Assembly (NCBI GenBank): GCA_013397695.1 | Contig: VYZI01000083.1 | Coordinates: 558,001 to 622,000 of the forward strand | From: Centropus unirufus | Taxonomy: Eukaryota > Chordata > Aves > Cuculiformes > Centropidae | DNA: 64,000 nt | Reading direction: 5' to 3' | Shown here: in pieces, positions 22,530 to 33,470 of the stretch | Numbering within the stretch: the first letter of the stretch is position 1 | Layout of the letters: the number at the start of each line of letters is the position of its first letter | Program-made: the position numbers and the translations under genes | Notes under the pieces: model-generated | Told to the model about the DNA's origin: nothing | What the model saw: the letters and a program-made list of their open reading frames with translations, nothing else | The model's database searches: none

Positions 22530-25500
22530 ATAATCTTCTGTCTTATCTGCCCCTATCCAATGCCATCCACCTACAGAGGTCACCTGGCAGAAGAGGGGCC
22601 TCTGCTTTTACTGCCTCTCATCCAGAAATACCCGCTGAGTTTCATGTAAACTCGGCTGGCTCATAGCTATGAACTGATACCAATATCAAATATTTTTTCC
22701 CCTCTATCAGTTCCTGAGAAAGTAAAATTGCTTCTAATCCAAAGGTTGGCCCTCCCTCTGCAGTCGTTTGCTCAACTGTTTTTCTGACTGGTCTGCTCGA
22801 TGGGCAAATGTGCAAGGAGATGGAAAACTTAATCTTTCAACATGAAAGAATACCAATGCACTGTGAAGAACAGTTTCTAACTCACTTCCCATGTGGATTC
22901 ACATTGCTGCTGATTTCCTAAAGCTGGCAACCAAGTTCTCTGATTTATTTGGCGATGTGTGCCCTCGTGTCTGGGAATGCCAGTGACGTGGTAGGGGTGT
23001 TGGAGGATTTACTGAAACAAAGACTTTTTTACAACTAAATCAAATCATGTATCAATAATATGTCATGGTTCTAGGACCTTCGAATGGCTCAGGGTTTGTT
23101 GCCTGCGTTCCTTCTTCAAAGTGTAGGTACTATTTCTTCCTAAAGCAACTGAGCAAGGAGTACACACATTACTCAGTGTGAGTCTCTCAGGACCAGGTGA
23201 TCAGCCATTAAAGACAGACAACCAAAGCATATTATACTTCATTTTGCTGACACCTTGCATGGAGCAACGTCAAAATACGATGATATTTGCTAACCTTTTC
23301 TTGTGGTTATTTGGCACCTGGTTTTATGAATTAGGATACTTAGCAAGTCATTTTTCCTCATATCTCCTAAAAATAACAACATGAACTCTAAGAGGTTGTC
23401 AACGTATTACTTCCCAAGGGAGAATTTTGCTCTTCTCTCTCATTTATCTAGGCATGTGTAGAGGCTTTTGACCCATTTAGCATAGATAAATGACCCATGA
23501 TGTGAAATTTCCCAACAGTTTAATAATGCATTTAACTCAAAGTGACACTTGCTTGTAGCAGCCTTAAAGCAGTTTCCAGGCTATATATGTCTCTTTGAAA
23601 TGATGTATGACAAGCAGGAAAGCTTCCTTGATAGAACCCCAAGTCCCATGGGTGAGTAACAAGAAAATCCTTTTTAGATTGCCAGCAGCAAATTTATACT
23701 TCATGAGTCGTTATTTAATTTTATCTGTTTTTCAATATCATTTACAGTTATGACCATTAGTCTGAAGCTCACAGCAACTTCTCTACAAATTATTTTTCCC
23801 TCACAGTAACGCATTGTAAAGGCTTTTATTGATCCTTTTTTGTTTTCACAAAATAGCACAAGTAAATCCCTTGTTTTATAAGTGAAAATGTTTTTGTGAT
23901 CCTTGTACTAACTTAACTGTATCGAAATGCTGCTAATTCTGAAAGCTGGGCAGAGAAACAGAGAAATGCATTCTTTGGGTGATTGAAATCAGGAAACCTT
24001 CTTAAGAAAACTCCCTTACATATTTGAAGACATGAGGCTGAAATATAGCTTTTAATTTTTGCTTGCATATTTGTCATTGACTGTGTGGGAAGATGTTTAT
24101 AAAATCTTCTCTGGGTGCAGTGAGCAATTCCCAAAGACACGTGTCCCATTATTAGCAAGAAAGATTTAAGAAAGCAAGAAATAAACATTAGACTTCAGGA
24201 GGCAAATGATTCTAAGACCACAATCAAATTTACTATTTAGTAACTTTTATTTCTACTACTAAAATAGAAGTCAAATAACAGAAATCGGATCCTGTAGTGT
24301 CCTGGATCATTCAGCTTAGATAAATTCTGTAGGGTGCCCAGTGAAAAGTGAAAACCCAGTTTCAAATAATAGTAATAAAAAAAACAAGCCAAAAAAACCT
24401 CAGAAAAATAAACCAGGAAGAGAGCCCTGTCCTCCAGGAAAGGTTAACATAGGCAGAGGGAGAAAAGAAACCCTGACACAAAAGCCACAAGCCAGATGAT
24501 TCAAACAGAAAGAGCATGACTGGGATGTCTGTTTTCTAGAAGTCTGAGCAGTTCTGTGTGCTGCTGTTGCCTTTTCTCTCCAATTTTTGTCCCTCTTATG
24601 GTTCTCTGCTGCAGGCTCACTCCCCTTGCTTGCTGTCCCTTGCAGGATTCCCAGGCTCATCCCGGCACAGGCTGTTTGGCATCACTTTAGCTGGCTGTTT
24701 GCACAGCACGTGGGAAGGTTTGGCCCTGACCCACAGTCTGTAACCCAGGTATGGACTGAGGGAATTTGGAAGGTGGCTACAGCTGAGCCTGGAAAGCACT
24801 AGTGGAGCAACCTCCCAGAGAAGAGCCAGCTCCTGCATGCAGCACGAAGGCTCGCTCCTGCGTGCAGCAATCCTTGTCACAGCATTTTAAGCTCATCTCC
24901 TCTGCTCCATTGCAGCACAAAGCTGGAATGTTGCTTGAATCACAGAGGGCTTCTGATCCGGATCTAAACCTGGCTCATATTCGAGCTCTGTTGGCCACCG
25001 CGCTGAGAGGCACGTGGAGCATCCGCCCAGGAGTTCATTCAGAGGGGATGGTGTGTTCAGCAGTGTGCAAGCACGGCTATGGGTGGCCTCTCCCAATACC
25101 AACAAAATAATTGGATACGAATTGCCTGAGCTGACTACTTTACCCGTCTAACCAAAGGTAGACATCAGTGCCCTCCAGTCTGGGGAAAGGGAATGGTATT
25201 CCAGGCAGGAATTCAGTGAGCTCAGTGTTGGCCATCTGTGTGGAATTGCAATGAACCACATTTTGGAGGGTTCTCTCTTTTGTTACTGACTGCGAAAGCT
25301 TCCTTCTCTCTGGACCTGTAACCATTACCAAAGGGATTAACATGACCTAGGAAACCAGGAATCCTTCCCTAAAGCCAATGAACTCTAAAGGGCAAAGAAA
25401 CCCCATCCCACTGACGATGCAGCTGATTTTATTCAGGGAACAAGAAAGCATTTAGAAGCCTTATTGTCAAAAACCTCCTGTAGTTGTTGACTCAAAGCCT

Positions 25501-25905
25501 GTTGATTGGAAGAGACTTGCAAGGCCTGATTCTCTTGAGCCCAGACAAGGCCCACACCGCCATGGCCAGCAGCAGATGCTCACTCCCTGTGTTTGGCTGC
25601 TGGTGGAAGCCGAGCACATCGTGCCTCACCTTTGATATGGAGCAGTTCTTCCTCATTGTGTATAAGACCAGCTTTCGCCTTGTAAGCTTGGATAAGCCTG
25701 CTAAAAGGGTGAAGCTGCCGACTGCCCTGAGGAAAGATAAGCACAAGAAGCAGCAGACTTGAGGTAAGGAGCCAGTATCAGCGTTAATGAAGAAGGCACT
25801 AGGTCTAAGGAAAGGAGGAAATTCTTGTAGGAGTTTGGGCTTGTAAGAACTTGGTGGGCTCAATTTGCTGCTGAACCATTTGAACTGAGAGAGCGAGTTC
25901 ATTGT
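22530..25905. other. Unique sequence, no gene recognised
   Basis: No gene is seen. AT-rich parts lie at 23820-24400. At 24400-25110 base composition is more balanced and several short overlapping frames occur on both strands, none with splice context or a known domain. Confidence 0.4.
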
Positions 25906-26010
25906 GAGAGAGCCTCACCAAGTGAGGCTCGCACAGCGAGCGCCTCAAATCTGAGTGACTCGGTGAGCCGAGCACTGCGAGAGGGCAGGTCCGCGCCCGC
26001 CAGGCGCTCA
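25906..26010. other. CpG patch with four consecutive perfect hairpins
   Basis: Four perfect inverted repeats follow one another: GAGCCTCAC-CAA-GTGAGGCTC (25910-25930), CTCGC-ACA-GCGAG (25928-25940, sharing three bases with the first), CTCGG-TGAG-CCGAG (25959-25972) and GCGCC-CGCCA-GGCGC (25993-26007). About a dozen CpGs occur in some 140 bp here, unlike the surrounding DNA. No known RNA gene or repeat family is recognised. It could be a structured RNA, a small unmethylated CpG patch, or a palindrome-rich accident. Confidence 0.5.
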
Positions 26011-26379
26011 CAGCCTTGGTGGCAGGCGGCAAGAGCATTTTATGACAGCTCCACTCTCCAGAGCGCTTCTTTGGAGGTGCCCTGCACCGAGGAGTTCATT
26101 AGGACCAGCTCATTTACCAGGGAAAGACACAGGTGCCAAGTCATCTTCTCATTTGAGATATAAAGAAAACGTGATATTTACAGTTTAGCTTATTTGTAGC
26201 TCCAGATACTGGATTTATAAATAGGAATACATTTGAAAGGCACTACAAATAACACCCAATTTCAAATATTTTTGTCCACGCTCTTCCCCAAAATAAATAA
26301 AATCAACCTTCTCAAAGAACACTTTTTTTCCAGCAGCTTCTCTGAAGGGCAGGTTTATTCGATTTTAGCTTCCTCACCA

Positions 26380-26530
26380 GTCATTGTTAATGTATAATTA
26401 TTCAGTATTTCAATCTGAAACAGAGAGCTTCATTCAATGTGATTAATGCTGATGTACAAACTCATTTGCATAATTACAAAATATAATAAAATAAATTCCA
26501 AATACAAATCTTTGTTACTTATGCCTGAAA
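26380..26530. promoter_or_regulatory. Possible conserved element with octamer and TAATTA
   Basis: A perfect octamer ATTTGCAT (26464-26471) overlaps TAATTA (26471-26476) by one base. The segment also holds GTGATTAATGC, TATAATTATTC and an ATTGTT SOX-type word. Dense POU, homeodomain and SOX words in AT-rich unique DNA are common in vertebrate neural enhancers. Function is inferred only. Confidence 0.27.
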
Positions 26531-26993
26531 AAAAAGACATTATGCTTCAAAATTATTGCCAGACACAGTTCTAAAACTCTGTGACTAAAATGGAAAGGTA
26601 AAATTATTTTTGTCTCCATGCATTATGAGGCTTGGGGAAAATAAGAGTTTTATCTGTGAGACAGAGAGGATTAATCTACTAAAAGTATGTGTCTGCTGAA
26701 GCAGATATTCTTTCCCTACTTTTAAATGTTTGGAGCTATTTTATGTGAAAATTAACTCAGATTCTTCATGGAAACATCATTTGGCCTGGTAGGATTTCTG
26801 GAGTATTTTTTTATTCTCAAAAACTCTACCAAGCCTCATCTCTCCCAGGTTTCCAAGTGCTTTTCACTGCTCTGAGGAGCAGGCTCGCTTTCCATTCTGC
26901 CTGCTGCTTCTTCCAAGGGTTTAATGAAGGCACCACAGGCTTGAGGACCCACTCCTTAGGATGGGTTCCATTTAAGAGCCAGTTTCCTTCTTC

Positions 26994-27039
26994 TGAATGT
27001 ATTATTTTAATTTCAATGTATTTTGAATGTATTATTTTT
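26994..27039. repeat. Imperfect 30-bp direct duplication
   Basis: TGAATGTATTATTTT occurs at 26994-27008 and again at 27024-27038, period 30 bp, with partial similarity between the spacers. This is a small local tandem duplication. Confidence 0.7.
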
Positions 27040-29690
27040 GATTGCAGCTGTCAGCAGCACCCTGCATCACGCATTGCAGGAGCTGCATTGAGCACAGGTG
27101 ATGGTACCAGCACCTCCAAATAAATCAGAGGCAACAGGGAGATGTCATCGAGGCTGACAGCAGAAAAAGAGAATCAGAACATCAAGGAAACATCATGTTT
27201 TGAGGCTGTCGGTTGGGTTTTTCTCAGGCAGTTCCTGAGATCAATGGAGTCATTTGGCCACTAATTAGCCAATATTTTTTCTAAGGAAGGAGGAGAAAGC
27301 ACCTCAAATGGGAGGGGCAACACAATCAAGGCATAAGGGCCATGGCAACAGAGCACAAAAGCCAGCACAGTTCTGAGATGGCTTGAAAATGGGAAGACAG
27401 ATAATAAATGTAAGCAGGTTGGAGCCAGTTTGCTCCTATCTTGAAAAATGACCCAATGACTCTTCATGACTGCACTGGTATAAGTCAGGGACTGGGGAAC
27501 CTGTTGTATCTCTTTGGGTAGGTGGAGCGAGGCTTTTCATCTCCCAGCTGTCAACTTGACCTTTCCAGTAGCACTTAAAGCAATATTATTTTGATTTCCC
27601 AACAGCTTCAGCTCCATGGAGCCACTCTTCTGCAGAAGAAGTGTTCGATTTTTCCAAGCCATTATGTCTGAATGAATTAGCTGGAATGCTTTGGTAATTA
27701 ACATATTGAAGAAAACACAGGAGCAAATTGTGTCAGGCTCTGCCATGCCCAGGGGTGACCTCACATGACGAGAGAGATTCTGCCTTTGAATTGTGCTGCT
27801 GGGTAGGGCTCTTGCAGTCCCAATCATCAAACCTAGAGTGTAGGGGATTGCTGGAGGCTGGCTTGATCCGAAGCACGTGGCAAACAGAGGAGGATCCCAT
27901 GCAGGGTAGGGGATACAATTCCATATGGTATTTAGAAGAGAAGATTCACAAGGATGTATAAGATAGAGCCAAAGGAACTGCAGTGGGAGGGGAGAGAGTG
28001 CAACTAAGTTGAAATATGTCTACATCCATCATGCAGTTGGAGTACATTCTCTGATGAAAAGTGAAACATTAGTGGATGCCCATCAGGGCTCGGGTTATTC
28101 GATTTCCATCCAGGCAGAGTAAGTGCTTCCTCATACCTGTCTGAAGATAAATTATTGAGTGAGGACTCACCACAAATCCTGAATCTCCAGCAACTTTCTC
28201 TCCTTTGAAGGAGATGTAACCACCACCCAGTCATCTAATGAGCCTCATTTGTAACATCTAATTAGCACTTTCATGCCTGGCCAGTTGTAGCTGGGTAGGT
28301 GCAAGCGCTGTGAGGAGATTGGTGCCAAGTCTTTCATTAAACAGGTGGAACTTTCACAGGTTTTTTTGGTGGCAAGAGAGATAAATGCTTCTGGAGATGG
28401 GGTCCTACAAATGCCATATCTGCTCAGAGCAGGTTAGCAAGAGCAGATGAACCCTGGCTTGCTACAGGCATCAAGTCTAGTGAGGGTTTGGCTCCACTGC
28501 TGGCTGAAAAGAGGAAGAAGAAAAACATCTTCATGGTAGCTGGGGACTGGCAACAGCTGGATGGTTATGAGAGCTCCCATCAGATGGCTGAGCTCTGGGG
28601 AGGCAGGCTAAACATCCATTAAATGGAAACAGACCTGGGGGCTAGTCCTTTATGATTTGCTGGATGGCTGTGTTTTTAATTCTTTTATTTTTGTTTATGA
28701 ACTCTGATTGCTCACAAGCAGTGGCACTAAGGAGTGTCTGAGGACGAGGGCAAGGAGATCTCTGGGCTGGACGGGTAGGGCTGAGTGAAGGGGCTTCAGT
28801 GGATCCAGCCTGTGTCACACAGCTCCTCTCATATCAGCCCTTCCATAAGGACAGGCAGTATAAGAATATTCACGGTATTATTGGTTTTCAAAGTGTATTG
28901 CCTTTTTTTAAAAAAGTACTCTTTAATAACTCCCCAGCCTCCCAAGAATGGGGGAATCGGAGGAAATTATGTTCTTTGTGTGACTTAAAAGCTGACTTTA
29001 CTGAGCTTTCAGCTCTTCAATACATTTATAATTATTCAGTATGGGGGAGGCAAGAGATCTTGAAGTTATTTGAAAATTAAGAGCAATAAAAAGCCCCCAA
29101 AGTAAAAGAACAAAAACCTCCTTGAGAGGGAAATAGTTCATCCCAGTCTGTTGACATAAAGCTTGCAGACTGTCAGTGATCATGGGATTAAAAACCAACG
29201 CTGAACACTGGCTGAAAAATAGTAGCTACCTAGATACCTCATTGCTGGTGGGAAAATGAATGTTGTTGTGATGGAAGTGCATAGGTTTCTAAAACAAAAT
29301 ACCTTGCATGTAACAATAATGTTAGGATGAAGTGATGTGATGGGCCACATGCCCTCTTTTTTTCTCTACTGAATGGTGCTAATCACTTGAACCCTGCTGA
29401 CCAAGGAAGGGATGAGAAGAGATTATAATGTGAAAAAATGTGAATGAAAACAGGGAAAACATTTTTACAAGCAGTTTGGCTCCACCGTGGTTTATTGTCA
29501 GCTCTGACCAGTCCTTCTCATCACCTAAAATAGGCAGGACGTACTGCGAGAGCTGCAGCACAGCCCTTTCTGTGGTCGGGGGATGGAGTCCGAAGGATTT
29601 GGCCAGTGGAATCAGCAGTTCTGTAATTGAGCTGTGGGTCACACTGCATTTCTCATTGGATTGATACCTCAGCTTCTGACCTGTTAGCAG

Positions 29691-29775
29691 TCACATCCTG
29701 AATCCTAGTTCAGTGGCTACCTCTCTATGGAGAAAAAGTGTGGAGATCGCTTGCATCAAGGCCAGGAGGCAGGAG
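29691..29775 (+). other. Exon-like segment, 85 bp (unverified)
   Basis: The acceptor CTGACCTGTTAGCAG precedes 29691 and the full-consensus donor GGAG/GTAAGT begins at 29776. Only one frame is open (1 nt plus 28 codons); it ends VEIACIKARRQE in phase 0. The two other frames meet stops early. The acceptor tract is moderate, the peptide is unrecognised and the end phase does not fit the next plus-strand candidate at 43222. Confidence 0.2.
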
Positions 29776-29777
29776 GT

Positions 29778-32700
29778 AAGTGTTATTTCACATTTGCTTT
29801 GGTACTTGTTGTGTGGTGGAATTCCATTAAGTTCCCACTGATTGTCTTCCATGAAAAGGAAGGACTTCTTTTGAAGCTGAGAGCCTGTCTGTGTCAAATC
29901 CTCTTTTGTATTGTACACTTGGTGTTATATTTCCCTGACAAAAATCCCAGAAGATGTAAAAGTCACTATTTTCTCTTGTGCTTGCAAAGCTTAATAATTT
30001 GAATGCTATTGACCTGGTATTTAAACTAAATTATTTTAAAGAAAGGGCTACAGTATCAGAAATTGGAGGTAGAGAGACTCAGCTCATTATTTTTGAGATG
30101 ATATTCTAAAACTTCCAAGGTCAAAGTGATCTGCAGACCTCAGCCAGCTATTTAGTATCATCCCAAACCTGGGAACGCAAGCACAATTCCAGTGAAATCT
30201 AGAACATCAGTGCCAGGATATCACCTTTCGGAGGCAGAGTGTCAGACACCACAAAAGCAGACCAGTCCCCATTGTTTTTTTTGTTTGAAGTATGCTTATT
30301 TAGCACAGGTATTTTGAGCCTGAGCAGGCCCACAAGGTGTGGAGAGCTCCTAATTGGGCTTTTGCCTATAAAAACGATTAACTAAACTAAATGTGAATTG
30401 AGTCTTTGAGATTAAATTGCAAGAATGGAGATCAAGTCTCCACAGGCAAGTTAAAATCTACCAGTTATTTAGAGGGTTTAATTAAGTGCAGATCTTTCTG
30501 TAGTCTGATTTAAAAGGACATAATCCAACATTTGTAGCCAATAAAATGTAAGGAATGAAAGACTACATTTTTCATTTATTTCTACCATAAAATGTATGCT
30601 GTAAACTAAGAGGAACATCTGAAGATATTTCACAAGTAGCACCATCTGTCTTCTTGGCAGACAGCGCAGGCAATGTTGGTGGCTTAGTTACTTACTTATG
30701 AATCTATAGCATCACTTGCTTCGCCTGCAAGGACTGGGCTGCCCCTTGCTCGTTTGGCGTGGTTTCAGCATCTCTGGTTTGGGTCCATAAAACAATTCTC
30801 TTTGTTTCTGTGCTGCTCTGTGCACCTGTGTAAACCAGCCAGAAATTTGCTTAGAGAATGCTCACCTCTGAGGAGAGGTCTCTTGGGCCTCCTAAAGCAA
30901 ATGCTGCTTGTGTGTGGATGTTTTTTAATGTAACTCTGCAAGTTTTGAAATTTTATTCACTGATGCCACTTTCTAAATGCTTCAGGATCATAAATACCAC
31001 CAGAACAGAAAAGTGTTTCTTCTTTCTGCATCCTGTAGAGCAACTACTCCCTGAAAATGTCTCTATTAAACTCTAATCAAGAGCTTTTTTTTCATTATTA
31101 ACTTACCAAATATTTAATTGGCCCAAAGTTTGAGACATGCTGATGGCACTGACTGTGGCAAAGTATGTGCAGAGCAGAAAGGTTTGTGCCTGAGATATCA
31201 TTCAGGGAGCCGTTGAGGGAAAGAATTAAAGCAAAGAAATACTGCATGGCTTAGCAAGAAATGAATGTTGTAAGAGGTGCATTCTCATGAAAATGGTCCC
31301 TTTATTAGTCCAAGTTCACAATTCTTGAGTCATTCTGTAGTGTATTGCTGTCACCTGGTAACGGAGTTTTAGCTTTTATCTTGACTTAAAACCAGTCTAA
31401 CAACAGAGAGAACCGCATTATCTATATATTGATCTGCATATTGAGAGGAGTATAAAAGATGTGATAGCACTATTCTACAAAGAACAAATGAGCATTTTCA
31501 GGCTGGCTGCCTCTTTCTACTGTTTATCAGAAAATAGTAAACAAGGTAAAGCAGAGTTACAGTGGTCCCATAAACAGAGCTCCACCACAGCTGGCTTCCA
31601 GGTTAGGTGGTAGCATGGGCTAAGCCCAGACATCCTAGCAGTTCCTTCCCTGCAAGGATTACAGACAGGGAGTTAAAGAAAACACATATGTTCACTGTTT
31701 CATGAGAGGATGACCAATAGCAACTAGTAACAGGTAAACTGATAGGGCCACATAGCCCTCAGTGTTATAAATGTGTGCCAGTAAGGGCTAGCAGTCACCC
31801 TGAATTTTCATACTAATGATAAAGACTTCAACTTTTATGAGGAAAGGTCTATTTTATTTCTTCATGACTTCTTTTGAAGGAGAGGAAGCTGTTGGGTAAC
31901 TTGGGAGATTTTTACGTGTGACCTAGTGAACCTGTGCACCATGCAGGTGTGCAAGAGCCTCAGGTGTTGTTCTGGTACGGCCAGATAATTGTTACACCCC
32001 AATGGTTTGGGCATTTGGTTTTCTCTACACACACACTGGTCGTTTCTCACTTAGTGTCTTCTGGGGTGAAAGAAAAGGCTTCTTGTTCGCTCAGTGAGTT
32101 CTAAACCATACTGAGCGTGTACCTTTGTGTACTGGGGTTCAGCCTCTGTCATGGGTGAGGAGGTACCAGAGTTGAAAGGTTGTGTGCATTACATCTGGTT
32201 TCAGGAGAAAACACGGCTGAAACTTCAGCACTGGCTGGCAGAACCAGGGAGGGCAAACAGCCATTTGTTTCCATGTGTGTCGATATACCCAGCTAGAGGG
32301 AAATAGAGTGACAAGTGGCACACTGCTGTGGCAGAGCCTTGCTGTATGTCACATGCGGTCTTTCTTTATGTTGAACTAACAGGACAGACCAAAGGGGTTT
32401 TATCCGTTGCCCCTTGATCATTGTCATGTTTTCTGTATGTTTTTTTGTTAAAGTAGAAAAGAAGTTGAGTTTTGCACCAACAGCTGGTTGCCTTCACAAA
32501 TAACTTACTCCTAAGGTGAGAACAGAATTTGTCCTTTTCTCAGGAGAGGTTTCCAGCCCTGGAAAACACTCATCAAGAATCTTTGCAATGACAAGAATGT
32601 CGTAACGATATCTCTCTGTCAAGTACAACCAGATTCAAGCTCCCAGCTGCACCCTGAGGGAAGGTAGATTGAATAAAATCCTCCTCAGATGTCTGGATTA

Positions 32701-33220
32701 CCCACACTGGTACAGAGACGATCATCTCGGTAGATAAATTATAATATTCTCCTAGGCAGCAGCGCTATCGTGTTATTGTCACTTCACTGAGATATTTAAC
32801 TCTAACGGGATATAAATGGCAATTCAGATGGCAATGACATGCCCTCTGCTATCAGGGACTCTAGATATTACTCCTTTAGTCAGTGAAGCAGGGTTTCTCC
32901 TCTGCTGGCAAATGCTTGCCCGATCTTGGATACAGCAGCAATGTAATGCTCAGACTCTGCTATCCAGATCCTTCCCCCTGTGAAGGAGCTGGCAGAGAAT
33001 GGGCATAGAATTGGCTCCACACCACCGCTTACTAATGATCAGAATAGCTGGCCAGGCATGAAGAAGAATGTCAGCTGCAATCATTTATTTCCCTCCCTGG
33101 AGCAGGAGAGGAGCGGTGCCGGCATGAGAGGAGTGTGGCTTGGAGAGGCAGTGTCTCCCTAGGCTACCTGAGGAGTGGGGCAGATTCCTGCTCCCCCCTG
33201 GCTCGGGGCTGTGCCTGCAG
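29778..33220. other. Unique sequence, no gene recognised
   Basis: No gene or repeat is recognised. Short frames at 30858-31076 and 32980-33162 have chance length. AT content rises at 30380-30620. Confidence 0.4.
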
Positions 33221-33349
33221 GCAAACTCTAACGTTATCAGAATTGCAGACACTTTGAGTTGCTCTTATAAATGCGACGATGACAGAGCTTTCGTTGCACA
33301 TAGAGCGTTCATCAGGCGTTTGAATCTGGATAATGAGAAGAATGCATAA
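33221..33349 (+). other. Open segment with acceptor, possible terminal exon or conserved element
   Basis: A good acceptor (C-rich tract, then GGGCTGTGCCTGCAG) precedes 43 codons ending in TAA. The peptide begins ANSNVIRIADTLSCSYKCDD and continues with DRAFVAHRAFIRRLNLDNEK. Seven CpGs lie in this 129 bp of otherwise AT-rich DNA, several in coding-compatible positions. A 69-codon frame starting at 33140 contains it. There is no known domain. Conserved non-coding DNA would look similar, so coding status is uncertain. Confidence 0.2.
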
Positions 33350-33470
33350 TCCAATTGCAGCTCATCGTTTTTTATTTCCTCTCCTGGCAGACGCATTGCT
33401 CTAGTTATTCCCACAGATTATCTGATTAGCGACACAACTCCAATCCTCAGGGGAGGAACGTAGCAGGAAT
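33225..33470. promoter_or_regulatory. CpG-retaining, AT-rich possible conserved element
   Basis: About ten CpGs are kept across 245 bp of AT-rich DNA, together with ATGCATAATCC (POU and bicoid-type), TTATCTGATTAGCG (GATA and homeodomain-type) and ACGTTATCAG. CpGs are normally lost from non-island bird DNA, so retention suggests selection or absence of methylation. That is inference. Confidence 0.3.

Larger units (their letters stand above)
26011..29690. other. Unique sequence, no gene recognised
   Basis: No gene is seen. The direct repeat at 26994-27039 and the octamer site at 26464 are listed separately. The interval 27600-28700 is more GC-balanced and contains only chance-length frames. 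Confidence 0.4.
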
